Below are positions 17,793 to 27,075 of a stretch of 64,000 nucleotides of DNA, piece after piece. Location: NCBI RefSeq assembly GCF_900098925.1, contig NZ_LT622352.1, positions 1-64,000 of the forward strand, read 5' to 3'. The notes beneath the pieces were generated by a model that ran no database searches, was not told the DNA's origin, and saw only the letters and a program-made list of their open reading frames with translations. The DNA is from Bacillus massiliglaciei. GTDB taxonomy: Bacteria; Bacillota; Bacilli; Bacillales; DSM-1321. How positions within the stretch are numbered: position 1 is the stretch's first letter; each line of letters starts with the position of its first letter. Position numbers and translations under genes: made by a program.

Positions 17793-18434
17793 TCAAAAGA
17801 ATCCATTTTCCGCTAAAAAACCGGCGGTCATTTCTTTTTTTCCATTTCCTGTTTCCAGCTGGTGCACAATATATTTTCCGATCATGTCTGCTTCAATATT
17901 GACAATGTCCCCGGCCTGTTTCTGTCCCAATACGGTATCTTGATGGGTCAGCGGAATTAAGGAAACCATTAGCCTGTCTCCCTCAATGCCAAAGATGGTA
18001 AGACTCGTCCCATCAACAGCAATGGATCCTTTTGGAATACAATAACGGCCAAGCCCTTTATCCAATTGGATGTGATAATAGACGGCATTGGCGGACCGTT
18101 CTGTTTTAATAATGGTTCCTGTCCCATCAATATGGCCCGAAACAAAATGCCCGCCGAATCTTCCCTGCGCACTCATCGCCCGTTCCAGATTGACAGACGA
18201 ACCGGGCTTGAGCCGGCTGATCGATGAGGCCTTTACCGTTTCCGGCATCACATCGGCCGTAAACGAACGTTTGCTGAATGAGGTAACCGTCAAACAGACA
18301 CCGTTCACAGCAATGCTGTCTCCAAGGTGAACATCCTCTGTAATTTTTTCAGAACCGATGTCCAGAACCAGACTGTTTTGGCCCTTCTTCACTGCTTTTA
18401 CTATTCCGATTTCTTCTATGATTCCAGTAAACAC
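17793..18434 (-). CDS. ribE: Riboflavin synthase, alpha subunit
   Basis: 213 residues made of two similar lumazine-binding barrels. It begins [12 protein letters not shown], has VNGVCLTVT (about 44-52) in barrel 1 and [13 protein letters not shown] in barrel 2, with the [13 protein letters not shown] motif between. It dismutates two lumazines to riboflavin and ARAUra. It is the first gene after the FMN riboswitch; in Bacillus, ribD normally occupies this place and is missing. Its stop overlaps the ribosome-binding region of ribB. Confidence 0.97.
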   Translation of the reverse strand: MFTGIIEEIGIVKAVKKGQNSLVLDIGSEKITEDVHLGDSIAVNGVCLTVTSFSKRSFTADVMPETVKASSISRLKPGSSVNLERAMSAQGRFGGHFVSGHIDGTGTIIKTERSANAVYYHIQLDKGLGRYCIPKGSIAVDGTSLTIFGIEGDRLMVSLIPLTHQDTVLGQKQAGDIVNIEADMIGKYIVHQLETGNGKKEMTAGFLAENGFF

Positions 18435-18471
18435 ACAACTCCCCCCCTCTTCTGTTTTTTATAAACAAAAT

Positions 18472-18501
18472 CAAAAAACCCCTTAAGAACACCTAAGGGG
18501 T
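18472..18501 (-). terminator. Riboswitch-controlled terminator of the rib operon
   Basis: On the minus strand ACCCCTTA and TAAGGGGT (18494-18501 with 18478-18485) form a stem followed by TTTTTTG, between the aptamer and ribE. This is the expected FMN-induced attenuation site. Confidence 0.88.
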
Positions 18502-18598
18502 ACGGGAGAATATGGCCAATACATGTATAACCAAATAAGCCTGCTGTTTTTTTAAAAAAAGTCAGACTGCTCCTTATACATAAAATTCAGCTTCATAC

Positions 18599-18721
18599 GT
18601 CCTTCTCCCATCCAGACTTTACTGTCGGCTTTGGAATCTCACCAAATCCTGCCTTTACAGGCTCGCGGGCTAGAATTTCTTCATTACCGCCGGTTGGGAT
18701 TTACACCCGACCCCGAAGGAC
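18599..18721 (-). ncRNA. FMN riboswitch (RFN element)
   Basis: Read on the minus strand from 18721, the RFN consensus blocks occur in order: CCTTCGGGGTCGGGTG, CCCAACCGGCGGTAAT, AGCCCGCGAGCC, GGTGAGATTCCAAAGCCGACAGT and GTCTGGATGGGAGAAGGA. The terminal blocks close the P1 helix. When FMN is bound, the downstream stem at 18472-18501 should terminate transcription, lowering riboflavin gene expression. Confidence 0.96.
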
Positions 18722-18818
18722 AAAATATTACGTTTTGATTAATCCAGTCTGCCCAAGTCAGCTCCAAAATCCGACATGGGTGAATCATCTGGATACCCTA
18801 TTTATATCACTCACGCCA

Positions 18819-18849
18819 AAAAAGGGCAAGAGAATACACTCCCTTGCCT
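18819..18849 (-). terminator. Probable terminator behind the deacetylase remnant
   Basis: On the minus strand GGCAAG and CTTGCC enclose a partly paired loop and are followed by CTTTTTT. A separate plus-strand hairpin, CCCGAG with CTCGGG and a TTCTTTTT tail, lies at about 18876-18904. Confidence 0.55.
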
Positions 18850-18951
18850 TGCATATAGTATTTTTTCCTCAGCTTCCCGAGTTCAGCCTGCTCGGGTTCT
18901 TTTTGGTTAGCTGTTCCATACAACCATTATGCCATTACTGATTTTGCTGTT

Positions 18952-19379
18952 TCAGGTAACAAATGTATACCTTTCTTCTGACAGCGATTCAAGTTTTCCT
19001 TCAATGAATTTTAACTCTTCTCCCGTCTAATAAAAGAAGACGATTTAAACATCATGCGCTGATGCGAATACGTATGATTTCCCCCCTGATGACCGGCTTT
19101 GACGATTTTTTTTTCTGCCTCAGGATTTTTTTCCATCTCGTTTCCAATCAGAAAAAAAGTAGCTTTCGCATCATACTGCTCCAATAATGGTAAAATGCCG
19201 TCCGCATTTTACGTTGGGACGTCATCAAAATGCTGCCATTTTTCCCCTTCATCTCTACTTGATCAGTCAGCCCGCCGTCCAGCTGAAAACTTCTGGAATT
19301 CATAAGTTTATTGTTGCTCAGTAATGAAAAGATAACAACTGCAGCACTCCATGCCAGAAACCATTAATGTCTTTTTCAT
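18952..19379 (-). pseudogene. Decayed polysaccharide deacetylase (NodB domain)
   Basis: No single frame spans it, but the minus strand carries consecutive pieces of a secreted NodB-domain deacetylase in shifting frames. From the ATG at 19379 it reads MKKTLMVSG; after a frameshift SAAVVIFSLLSNNKLMNSR (signal segment) and SFQLDGGLTDQVEMKGKNGS. A further shift gives FDDVPT, an in-frame TAA, NADGILPLLEQYDAKATFF, LIGNEMEKNPEAEKKIVKAG and HTYSHQRMM. A last shift gives EELKFIEGKLESLSEERYT. The catalytic DD and HxxxH-type motifs are recognisable. The normal C-terminal third is missing. At least three frameshifts and one stop show it is dead. Confidence 0.82.
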
Positions 19380-19707
19380 AAAATGGCCTTTCTTCTGAAA
19401 GTTATCTAAAGCATGCTGGATATGAAATGCGCTTTTGATTAGACCAGTCCAGTAAATATGGAACAATATCTGGACAGAATCTTACCCTCAGAGAAAAAGA
19501 GACCACTATAAAAATAAATAAAGCGAAATGGATTTTATTTCAGGGACCCTTCCTGGGGGACACGGTCCGAGCCTGCAGTCTCTTCCCTGTGCTGTTCCCC
19601 AGAAGTCGTCCATCACTTAAATTCAGTCATTTCTTAGCTACTTATATCCTAAGAATTCTCTGTTTCTGTCCAAGCCTTATTGCATCCATAAGACATCTCC
19701 TCTTTTT
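19380..19707. other. Intergenic stretch with no recognised gene
   Basis: About 330 bases between the deacetylase remnant and the methionine gamma-lyase stop. Stops are frequent in all frames. I see only a weak stem (GGACC with GGTCC near 19550-19580) and no convincing promoter, RNA or coding remnant. Confidence 0.5.
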
Positions 19708-20886
19708 TTATCCATTCAGTGCCTGCTCGAGGTCTTCCCATATATCCTGCCACGCCTCAAGACCGACAGAAAGGCGGATCAATCCGTCGGATATGCCCAT
19801 CTCCTGTCTCATATCAGCCGGAACTGCTGAATGGGTCATTGTAGCTGGATGCTGAATTAACGTTTCAGCATCTCCGAGAGAAACCGCAATCCGGATGAGT
19901 TTCAGCCTGTTCAGCATAGCCTGGGCATCCTCCTTCGTGCCCTTCAGCTCGAAAGAAATCAGACCGCCGCCTGCTTTCATTTGTTTTTTGGCAATCTCAA
20001 ATTGCGGATGCCCTGTATCTCCCGGAAAATATACCCTTTTCACCCGAGGGTGGGCTGTCAGCTTTTTCACTATTTTTTCTGCATTTTCACTGTGCCGGTC
20101 CATGCGTACCGGGAGAGTTTTCAAGCCCCTTGCGAGCAGCCAGGCATCGAACGGGGACAGAATCCCGCCCACATCTTTTTGCACCGTGGCTGCCAAATTC
20201 TGAATATATGCCTTCTTGCCAACCACAAGCCCTGCCACCACATCTCCATGTCCGCCGATATATTTTGTGGCACTGTGGAGGACAATATCACAGCCTTTTT
20301 GAAGCGGCTGCTGTAAGTATGGAGTAGAGAATGTATTATCCACGACCGCCGGTATTTGATATTCCTTCGCAACCGTGGCGGCCATTTCCAGATCAATCAG
20401 CTGCATGGTCGGATTGATCGGCGTTTCGATAAAGATACAGGCTGTTTCAGGGCGAATTGCCTGGCGCAGTTCCTCCTCTGATCCCATATCACAAAAGTTA
20501 TGCGAGATCCCGTACTTTTCTTTTAAAAGTTCCAGCAGCCCAAATGTGCACCCATACACACCTTTCGAACAGAGAATATGATCCCCTGATTTAGTCAGCG
20601 ACAGTAGCACTGCAGATACGGCCGCCATCCCTGATCCAAAGGCAAGCCCCGCTTCTCCGCCTTCTAACAGTGCAATTTTCTCTTCTAAAACTCTAACGGT
20701 CGGATTGCCAAGCCTCGAATAGATATAGCCGTCTTCCTGTCCGGAAAATCTTTTTTCTCCCTGTTCGGCTGTATCAAATACAAAAGTGGATGTTTGAAAA
20801 ATGGGCGGCACCAGGCTTCCCGCATACCGGGTATCACTGGCTCCATGGATGGCCGCCGTTTCTATATGCTGATACTTTTCCCCCAT
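19708..20886 (-). CDS. mgl: Methionine gamma-lyase (Cys/Met metabolism PLP enzyme)
   Basis: About 392 residues of the Cys/Met metabolism PLP family. PLP Lys lies in HSATKYIGGHGD (about 205-216), the PLP-stacking Tyr region in YSRLGNPT, and SGMAAVSA near the phosphate site. The segment GVYGCTFGLL carries Cys where methionine gamma-lyases have their characteristic active-site Cys; cystathionine enzymes usually have Gly there. This argues for release of methanethiol, ammonia and 2-oxobutyrate from methionine. ATG 20886 follows GGAGGAGGG; the longer frame from 20964 lacks a site and runs into hairpin C. Gamma-synthase or beta-lyase activity cannot be excluded. Confidence 0.87.
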   Translation of the reverse strand: MGEKYQHIETAAIHGASDTRYAGSLVPPIFQTSTFVFDTAEQGEKRFSGQEDGYIYSRLGNPTVRVLEEKIALLEGGEAGLAFGSGMAAVSAVLLSLTKSGDHILCSKGVYGCTFGLLELLKEKYGISHNFCDMGSEEELRQAIRPETACIFIETPINPTMQLIDLEMAATVAKEYQIPAVVDNTFSTPYLQQPLQKGCDIVLHSATKYIGGHGDVVAGLVVGKKAYIQNLAATVQKDVGGILSPFDAWLLARGLKTLPVRMDRHSENAEKIVKKLTAHPRVKRVYFPGDTGHPQFEIAKKQMKAGGGLISFELKGTKEDAQAMLNRLKLIRIAVSLGDAETLIQHPATMTHSAVPADMRQEMGISDGLIRLSVGLEAWQDIWEDLEQALNG

Positions 20887-20952
20887 CTGTTTCCCTCCTC
20901 CGTCTCTCCCTGCATCATATGCCCAAGGGCGGGCTCCTGGAAGCGTCGGCAA

Positions 20953-20993
20953 AAAAAATATCAACCTCCTCTGTGAGAAAGTTGATATTTTAA
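20953..20993 (-). terminator. Terminator; copy C of the dispersed hairpin family
   Basis: AAAATATCAAC (20955-20965) pairs with GTTGATATTTT (20981-20991); the unpaired centre reads CTCCTCTGTGAGAAA. It ends the helicase gene on the minus strand. Confidence 0.8.
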
Positions 20994-21017
20994 ACTTTTT
21001 GTCCCAGGCTCTTCTCT

Positions 21018-22163
21018 TTATCGTTCTTCCACTAAGCTTCCTTTATAAAAGGATTTTTTTGTAAGTTGGATATCGAGCGCGCGGGCTATTCGTTTCAAAT
21101 CTTTTTCTTCCCGTTCATTCACGATAGAAATAACGGTTCCATCGGCACCTGCCCGTCCTGTCCTGCCTGAACGGTGCGTATACTGTTCAGCACTTTCAGC
21201 GACATCTACATGGACAACGGTCGTGAGCCCTTTCACATCCAGTCCTCTTGCGGCTACATCTGTTGCCAAAAGAAGCGGAGATTTACCCGACTTTAAATAC
21301 CTGACGGCCTTTTGCCTCTCCATCTTGTTCGACTCTCCATGCAAGATTCCGACATTAAAGCCCTTATATTTCATTTTTTCCCCGATTACGGTTAGCTCTC
21401 CAATATCATTCAGGAAGGCTAATGCCTTGATTCCATCTATTCTTGCAATTTTTTCAAGCACCCCGAATTTTTCACGTCTTTCGGCAACAATGTAGATGTG
21501 CTCTACTTTCGACTCGATAGCCTTGCTTTGTTCTGAACGGTCAACTTTCACGGTTTCCGGATTTTCCATGAACTCGCGCGCACGCTGTTCCGTTTCTTCC
21601 GGCAGTGTAGCTGAAAACATCATGACCTGACGATCCTTCAGTGTTGATTTAATAATATTCCGGATTGTATCCAGATGTTCAGGCACAAGCAGCTGATCCC
21701 CCTCATCCAGAACAAGCATTTTCACTTCATGCATCTTTAATTTCTTTTGAGCGATCAGTTCATATATCCTGCCTGGAGTTCCGGCAATCACCTGCGGCCG
21801 TTTTTTTAATTTATCCAGCTGCCTTTTAACATTGGCTCCGCCGATAAAGGCTGCACCGGAAATGCCGCTTCCTTCGGACCAAATCCGGATTTCCTCATTG
21901 ATCTGCATGACAAGCTCCCGGGATGAAGCCAGGATAAGTGCCTGCGGAGCGGTTTTTTCCGGATCTATTCGTTCAAGCAGGGGCAGCAGGTAAGCCAGTG
22001 TCTTCCCTGTCCCTGTCGGTGATTCTGCAAGCAGATCTCTGCCTTCCAGGATGGCAGGAATGGCCTTGGATTGGATCGGCATGGGCTGCATGTAACCCGA
22101 TTTTTCCCAGGCCTTCTGTATAAACGGGCTCATCTCAGCCAGCATTGTTGGTATTTCGTTCAT
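21018..22163 (-). CDS. DEAD-box-family RNA helicase (YfmL-like)
   Basis: About 381 residues, a minimal two-RecA-domain helicase close in size to B. subtilis YfmL, a ribosome-assembly helicase. Motifs: Q motif (MQPMPIQSKAIP), I (ESPTGTGKTLAY), Ia (LILASSRELVMQI), II (VLDEGDQLL), III (FSATLP), V (LLATDVAARGLDV) and VI (YTHRSGRTGRAG). Motif II reads DEGD instead of DEAD, so the family name is only approximate; the catalytic DE pair is intact. There is no long basic C-terminal tail as in CshA. ATG 22163 follows GAAGGAGAACG; the frame extension to 22196 has no site. Confidence 0.9.
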   Translation of the reverse strand: MNEIPTMLAEMSPFIQKAWEKSGYMQPMPIQSKAIPAILEGRDLLAESPTGTGKTLAYLLPLLERIDPEKTAPQALILASSRELVMQINEEIRIWSEGSGISGAAFIGGANVKRQLDKLKKRPQVIAGTPGRIYELIAQKKLKMHEVKMLVLDEGDQLLVPEHLDTIRNIIKSTLKDRQVMMFSATLPEETEQRAREFMENPETVKVDRSEQSKAIESKVEHIYIVAERREKFGVLEKIARIDGIKALAFLNDIGELTVIGEKMKYKGFNVGILHGESNKMERQKAVRYLKSGKSPLLLATDVAARGLDVKGLTTVVHVDVAESAEQYTHRSGRTGRAGADGTVISIVNEREEKDLKRIARALDIQLTKKSFYKGSLVEER

Positions 22164-22240
22164 ATCGTTCTCCTTCTTCAGTACGCAATTTAACAAGATT
22201 TCATTCTTCCATCTTCACACTGGAAGTTCACGTTCTTCAT

Positions 22241-23527
22241 TTATAGTACCATTTGATCTGTCTCTGTGGCTAATGGAATTCTGATTGATACAGCTGTCCC
22301 TTGATTTTTTTCACTTTCTATGGTGATTTCACCCTTATGGCGATGAATAATTTTGAAGCTGACAGCCATCCCCAGGCCAGTCCCTTTTTCCTTTGTCGAA
22401 TAAAATGGCTCCCCGACATGGCTCAGCCGGTCCGGCTCGATGCCTATTCCACTATCGGATATAGTCAGGAGGACATTTTCCTTATCTCTATCCAGCTTAA
22501 TGTAAATCTCTCCGTGTCCAGTGATTGCTTCTATGCTGTTTTTTATAATATTAATTAAGACCTGTTTGATCTGAGTAGGATTTGCCAAAATAATGAGAGA
22601 CTTGGCTGTTTCTTCATAAATTAATCCAATATTACTCAGGTTCGCCTGCGCTTTCATCAGCATGATCACCTGCCGGATGCATTCTCCGACATTCACGGCA
22701 CTGTAAGTCTCATCCTGCTGCTTCGCCAGAACGAGCATCTCCCCGGAAATGACATTGATTTGTTCAATCTCATTTTTCATGATTTCCAGATGCTCGTCGT
22801 TTACCTCTTTTGTCATCTCCATCAGCTGCACGAACCCTTTCAGAGAGGTCAGCGGATTTCGGATTTCATGGGCAACCGCAGCAGCCATATGGCCGATGAC
22901 CGAACGTTTTTCCGAGATAATCATTAATTCTTCATCACGCCTCATCTCGGTAATATCTCTGGCAGTCATATAGGCTCCTCTTACTTCGCCCTGAACAATG
23001 ATCGGTATGAATGAACAGCGTGTCGTCTTCGTTTCCCCGTTAACAGCCACAATGTCAATTTCGAATTTCACAGCTTCTCCATTTAAGGATTGCTGTAAAT
23101 AGACAGTCGTCCGTTCTTTTTCTTTTTCAGGAAACAGAAAAGCAACCGATTTTCCTTCAAAATATTCTTTTTCATACCCATACAAGTCTTCTGCTTCCTT
23201 ATTGACCGTCACAATTTGCCCGATGCGATCAATTTCAAGGACCGCATCGGGATTTTCATTGAATAAAGAACGATATTGTTCATTCACCTTCAATAAATCA
23301 GTCTGGGAACGCAGCAGCTTCTCCATCATATTCCGGCTCAGCAGGAATAAGATTACGGAAGAAACCAGAATATAGATCCAGCCTTTTGATTGCTGGAATT
23401 CAGCAAATAAATCGATGTTCTCATGGGATAGATTTCTTGAAATGATATCTGTGCTAATAATCCAGGCGAGTGCCGCAGCAATATATAGAACCGTGATTTT
23501 TACTGCCATTTTATATGATTGTTTCAT
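22241..23527 (-). CDS. PAS-containing sensor histidine kinase, sporulation-kinase type
   Basis: 428 residues. Two transmembrane helices (about 8-26 and 48-66) enclose a very short external loop. A PAS domain follows (about 80-200, with NEQYRSLFNENPDAVLEIDR and the PAC end YMTARDITEMR). HisKA has AAVAHEIRNPLTSLKGFVQLM (His about 221), then N box NIIKNSIEAI and G boxes SDSGIGIEPDR and KGTGLGMAVS. The H-box resembles KinA/KinE-type Spo0F kinases. No response regulator is adjacent, as expected for phosphorelay kinases, but the link to sporulation is inferred. Confidence 0.88.
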   Translation of the reverse strand: MKQSYKMAVKITVLYIAAALAWIISTDIISRNLSHENIDLFAEFQQSKGWIYILVSSVILFLLSRNMMEKLLRSQTDLLKVNEQYRSLFNENPDAVLEIDRIGQIVTVNKEAEDLYGYEKEYFEGKSVAFLFPEKEKERTTVYLQQSLNGEAVKFEIDIVAVNGETKTTRCSFIPIIVQGEVRGAYMTARDITEMRRDEELMIISEKRSVIGHMAAAVAHEIRNPLTSLKGFVQLMEMTKEVNDEHLEIMKNEIEQINVISGEMLVLAKQQDETYSAVNVGECIRQVIMLMKAQANLSNIGLIYEETAKSLIILANPTQIKQVLINIIKNSIEAITGHGEIYIKLDRDKENVLLTISDSGIGIEPDRLSHVGEPFYSTKEKGTGLGMAVSFKIIHRHKGEITIESEKNQGTAVSIRIPLATETDQMVL

Positions 23528-23812
23528 TTTTTACCTCAAAAAAGAAAGTTTATATTTATTATTTCCTTTAAAGCAATATTTTACTTAGAAAATCTCCAAA
23601 TCCTCTGTATGATGCCGCTTTCCAAAAAATAGAAATCATTTATTCTATTTATACCATAATACCGGTCATTCTCTTTCTATTAATTGCAAAAAAGAAGAAA
23701 GGTAAAATTATACAAACACACACCAGCTTTTTTAACTTTTCTTTCAGTTCAAGAGTAAGAGTTGCTATAATAGGAGAAAAGTATTCAGACATGAAAAAAA
23801 TGAGGTGACGAC

Positions 23813-25861
23813 ATGCAATCCTATACCGCTCAAAAAGACGGAATATTCCCATCTGTCTGTTCATTGGACTGTCCGGACCAGTGCGGTCTGCTGCTCCATA
23901 AAGAAAACGGAAAAATCGTCAAAGTGGAGGGAGACCCGAACCATCCCATGACAAAGGGAAAGATCTGCAATAAAGTACGGAATATGGCTTCCCGCCTATA
24001 CGATCCGAAACGTTTGCAGCAGCCTCTGAAAAGAATTGGTGCAAAAGGCGAAGGCCAGTTTGAGCCGATCAGCTGGAAAGAAGCCATCGAGACCATCACT
24101 GCCCGTTTTAAAGACAACATAAGAAAGTACGGCCCTGAAAGCATCCTTCCCTACAGCTTCTATGGAAATATGGGGATTCTCAGTTCAGAAGGAATGGACC
24201 GGCGCTTCTTCCACCGTATCGGCGCAAGCAGACTTCAGCGATCTGTCTGCAACGCCGCCGGATCTGTCGGATACAAATATACGATGGGCGGTTCTTTCGG
24301 CACAAGTCCAGAAGATACAGCCCATACCAAGCTTTTCATCATGTGGGGAATCAACGCGGTCAGCACGAATATGCATCAAGTGATGATTGCCCAGCAGGCC
24401 CGAAAAAAAGGCGCCAAAATTGTCGTCATCGATGTTCATAAAAACCAGACCGGAAAGTGGGCCGACTGGTTCATTCCGATAAAGCCAGGGACAGATACAG
24501 CTCTTGCTCTTGGGCTGATGCACATCCTGTTTAAAGAACAGTTCGTTGATGAAAAATTCCTTCGTTCCTATACGGAAGGACATGAACAGCTTCGGGAGCA
24601 TGTACGCGATATGTCGCCAGCCGCTGTCTCTCAAATAACCGGAGTCCCTGAGGAAAGCCTGTACAAACTGGCCCGCATGTATGGCCAAACTTCCCCTTCC
24701 TTTATTCGGATCGGAAACGGCCTCCAGCATCATGATAACGGCGGAATGGCCATTCGGACCATTGCGTGCCTTCCTGCCTTAACCGGCCAGTGGCTCCATC
24801 AGGGCGGCGGTGCCATGAAAGGGAATTCCGGATATCTTGCCTTTAATACACACGCACTGCAGCGGCCGGATTTCCTGAAAAACAAGAAAACGAGGATCAT
24901 TAATATGAATCAGCTGGGGGAGGCACTGGCTGAGCGCCAAAATCCGGTGCAATCACTCTATGTGTATAATTCCAACCCGGCCGTGATTGCACCGAATGCG
25001 AACCTGGTCCGGGACGGCCTGCTGCGCGAAGATCTTTTTACCGTCGTGCATGACCTGTTTTTAACTGAAACCGCAAAATACGCGGATATCATCCTGCCGG
25101 CAGCCTCTTCATTTGAAACAGAGGATTTCCTTACTTCCTATTGGCATCATTATATCCAGATACAAAAGCCGGTGATGGAGCGTTACGGGGAATCAAAATC
25201 AAATATGGAGGTCTTCAAGCTTCTGGCTGAAGCAATGGGATTTGAGGAAAAAGAATTTCAGGATACAGAGCAAGACATGATCCGTCAGGCATTAGATTAC
25301 CCTGAGAATCCAGGCATTTCACATATTACATATGAAGCATTGCTCGATCGTAATTACATCAAAGCAGAGGTTCAGCCTTTATTCCCCGGAAAGCTTTCGA
25401 CGCCAAGCGGCAAAATCGAGCTCTATTCTGAACAAATGAAAAAAGAAGGCTATCCGCCGCTGCCGTCGTATACACCTATTGAAGATGACGGCGATCTGCC
25501 CTTTCTTTTCATACCGGGACCGAACCATAATTTCTTGAATTCTACCTTTTCTAACAATGACAAACATATCGCCCTGGAAAAAGAAGCGAAAATCCATATG
25601 AATATCCACGATGCAGAGGCATTGGAAATTCAGAATGGCGATATGGTCCATGTATTCAATCACCGCGGCGAGTGCCGGCTTAGAGCCGCTGTCGGGGAAA
25701 ATGTTCTCCCCGGTGTTTTAGTCAGCCAAGGCTTATGGAGCGATGCTGAAGCAGGGCAGCTGGTGAACGCCCTCACCCCGGATCGTATTGCCGATATGGG
25801 AGGCGGAGCCGTCTTTTTCTCAGGACGGGTCGGAATCAAAAAAGAGAAAGTGGAGGAATGA
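23813..25861 (+). CDS. Molybdopterin oxidoreductase, formate dehydrogenase/DMSO reductase family (YyaE-like)
   Basis: 682 residues. An N-terminal 4Fe-4S site is indicated by CSLDCPDQCG and GKICNK (about 17-54). It is followed by the molybdopterin-binding region with WGINAVSTNMHQ (about 183), IDVHKNQTGKWADWFIPIKPGTDTALALG and NGLQHHDNGG, and the C-terminal MGD-binding domain (about 560-680, including PGPNHNFLNSTFSN). There is no Tat signal, so the enzyme is probably cytoplasmic. The metal ligand region (SVCNAAGSVGYKY) does not settle the substrate. TATAAT at about 23766 gives a candidate promoter. It runs into a frameshifted PNPOx-like gene. Confidence 0.92.
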   Translation: MQSYTAQKDGIFPSVCSLDCPDQCGLLLHKENGKIVKVEGDPNHPMTKGKICNKVRNMASRLYDPKRLQQPLKRIGAKGEGQFEPISWKEAIETITARFKDNIRKYGPESILPYSFYGNMGILSSEGMDRRFFHRIGASRLQRSVCNAAGSVGYKYTMGGSFGTSPEDTAHTKLFIMWGINAVSTNMHQVMIAQQARKKGAKIVVIDVHKNQTGKWADWFIPIKPGTDTALALGLMHILFKEQFVDEKFLRSYTEGHEQLREHVRDMSPAAVSQITGVPEESLYKLARMYGQTSPSFIRIGNGLQHHDNGGMAIRTIACLPALTGQWLHQGGGAMKGNSGYLAFNTHALQRPDFLKNKKTRIINMNQLGEALAERQNPVQSLYVYNSNPAVIAPNANLVRDGLLREDLFTVVHDLFLTETAKYADIILPAASSFETEDFLTSYWHHYIQIQKPVMERYGESKSNMEVFKLLAEAMGFEEKEFQDTEQDMIRQALDYPENPGISHITYEALLDRNYIKAEVQPLFPGKLSTPSGKIELYSEQMKKEGYPPLPSYTPIEDDGDLPFLFIPGPNHNFLNSTFSNNDKHIALEKEAKIHMNIHDAEALEIQNGDMVHVFNHRGECRLRAAVGENVLPGVLVSQGLWSDAEAGQLVNALTPDRIADMGGGAVFFSGRVGIKKEKVEE

Positions 25862-26495
25862 GCATGACAGAAGCCCTTGGGACAACCATCCATTCGGCGG
25901 AGCAATTAAGGGCGCTGATTGGAGAGCCTAGTGAATTGGTTCAAAATAAAACCATCGATCATCTTGACCGGCATTGCAGGGAATTCATTGCCCGGTCTCC
26001 TTTTCTGACCGTTTCTTCTTCCGGAGAAGGCGGGCAATGCGATGTCTCTCCAAGAGGGGATCAGCCCGGTTTTGTCACTGTGTTACATGATAAGCAGCTG
26101 GTCATCCCGGAAAGGCCGGGAAACAAAAGAGCCATACACTGCTCAATATTCTCCATAATCCCCATATCGGCCTGCTGTTCTTTATCCCCGGCCTTGGGGA
26201 AACACTGAGGATTAACGGGAGAGCCTCCCTTATAGCGGGGGGCGATATATTGGAACAAATGGCTGTCAGAGGCCGGAGCCCTCTTCTCGGCATCTCCGTT
26301 AAAGTGGAAGAATGCTTTATTCATTGTGCGAAGGCCTTTAAACGGTCTGGTTTATGGGAACCCGATTCCTGACCCGAAAGAGATGCCCTTCCTTCCGCTG
26401 CCAAAATCCTGCTGGATCATGCGCGTCTGCCCAATTTAACGGAACAGGGGATAGAAAAACGGCTGCAGGACGGATACACGAACCGGCTATATTAG
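25858..26495 (+). pseudogene. PNPOx-like flavin protein, frameshifted
   Basis: The first frame runs to about 26130 (SMTEALGTTIHSAEQLRALI... through SSSGEGGQCDVSPRGDQPG, ending PERPGNKRA). Translation then continues in another frame: HTLLNILHNPHIGLLFFIPG, LGETLRINGRASLIAGGDIL and FKRSGLWEPDS. A TGA (probably once TGG) follows, then PERDALPSAAKILLDHARLP and a stop at 26493. Joined, this is a pyridoxamine-5'-phosphate-oxidase-like protein of about 210 residues. One missing base near 26130 and one stop disable it. It overlaps the oxidoreductase stop by four bases, so the pair was once an operon. Confidence 0.85.
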
Positions 26496-26644
26496 AAAAA
26501 AGGCGCCTCCATTAATATGGTACCTGTGGTTAAGACACTCAAAAAAGAGTGTTTTAACCTAGACTAACCTAAATTAATGAGACACTATAAAACACCTTCG
26601 AAATGGTACACTTAAACAAAGTACTAATTCGGAGGTGTTTTTGC

Positions 26645-26974
26645 ATGGGCAAAAATGTATATTCAAATGAAGTTAAGTGGGCAGTTGTGAAAGATAAAAT
26701 GAGTGGTCAGTTTTCGAACCGTGAAATCATGGAGAAGTATGAGATTAAAAATGTATCTCAAATCAAAACGTGGATGAAATGGTATCGAGATAATCAGGTT
26801 CATCGATTTAATCAACCAATAGGAAAACAATATTCCTATGGTCATGGACCAGACAGTTCGAGTCCTGAAGAGAAAAAAGAACGTCAATTGAATCATTTAA
26901 AACAGGAAAATGAAATCTTAAAAAAGTATTTGGAGATCGAAAAGGAGTTGAAAAAGAAATCGTTCTCCAATTAG
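26645..26974 (+). CDS. IS3-family transposase OrfA, copy 1
   Basis: 109 residues with an N-terminal helix-turn-helix (YSNEVKWAVVKDKMSGQ, then FSNREIMEKYEIKNVSQI) that binds the IS ends, and a C-terminal leucine-zipper-like helix (LNHLKQENEILKKYLEIEKEL). ATG 26645 follows GGAGGTG; the frame opens upstream at 26603 without a site. Near the 3' end, A5G (26951-26956) is a likely -1 slippage site that would fuse OrfA to OrfB, the usual way IS3 elements make active transposase. Confidence 0.9.
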   Translation: MGKNVYSNEVKWAVVKDKMSGQFSNREIMEKYEIKNVSQIKTWMKWYRDNQVHRFNQPIGKQYSYGHGPDSSSPEEKKERQLNHLKQENEILKKYLEIEKELKKKSFSN

Positions 26975-27075
26975 TTCAGAATTTACGAAAGAAATATACA
27001 GTATCAGCTATTTTATCAGCTTTAAATGTTCCTAGATCCACCTATTATCGCTGGGCAAATGCGCAACCAGTTGAG

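Noticed and set aside
24185..24733. 182-codon minus-strand frame inside the molybdopterin oxidoreductase
   Set aside because: Shadow of a conserved coding region.
26519..26559. Simple gene terminator of the PNPOx gene
   Set aside because: The palindrome matches the terminal repeat of the outer IS at 29249-29269, so it belongs to the element, not to the gene.
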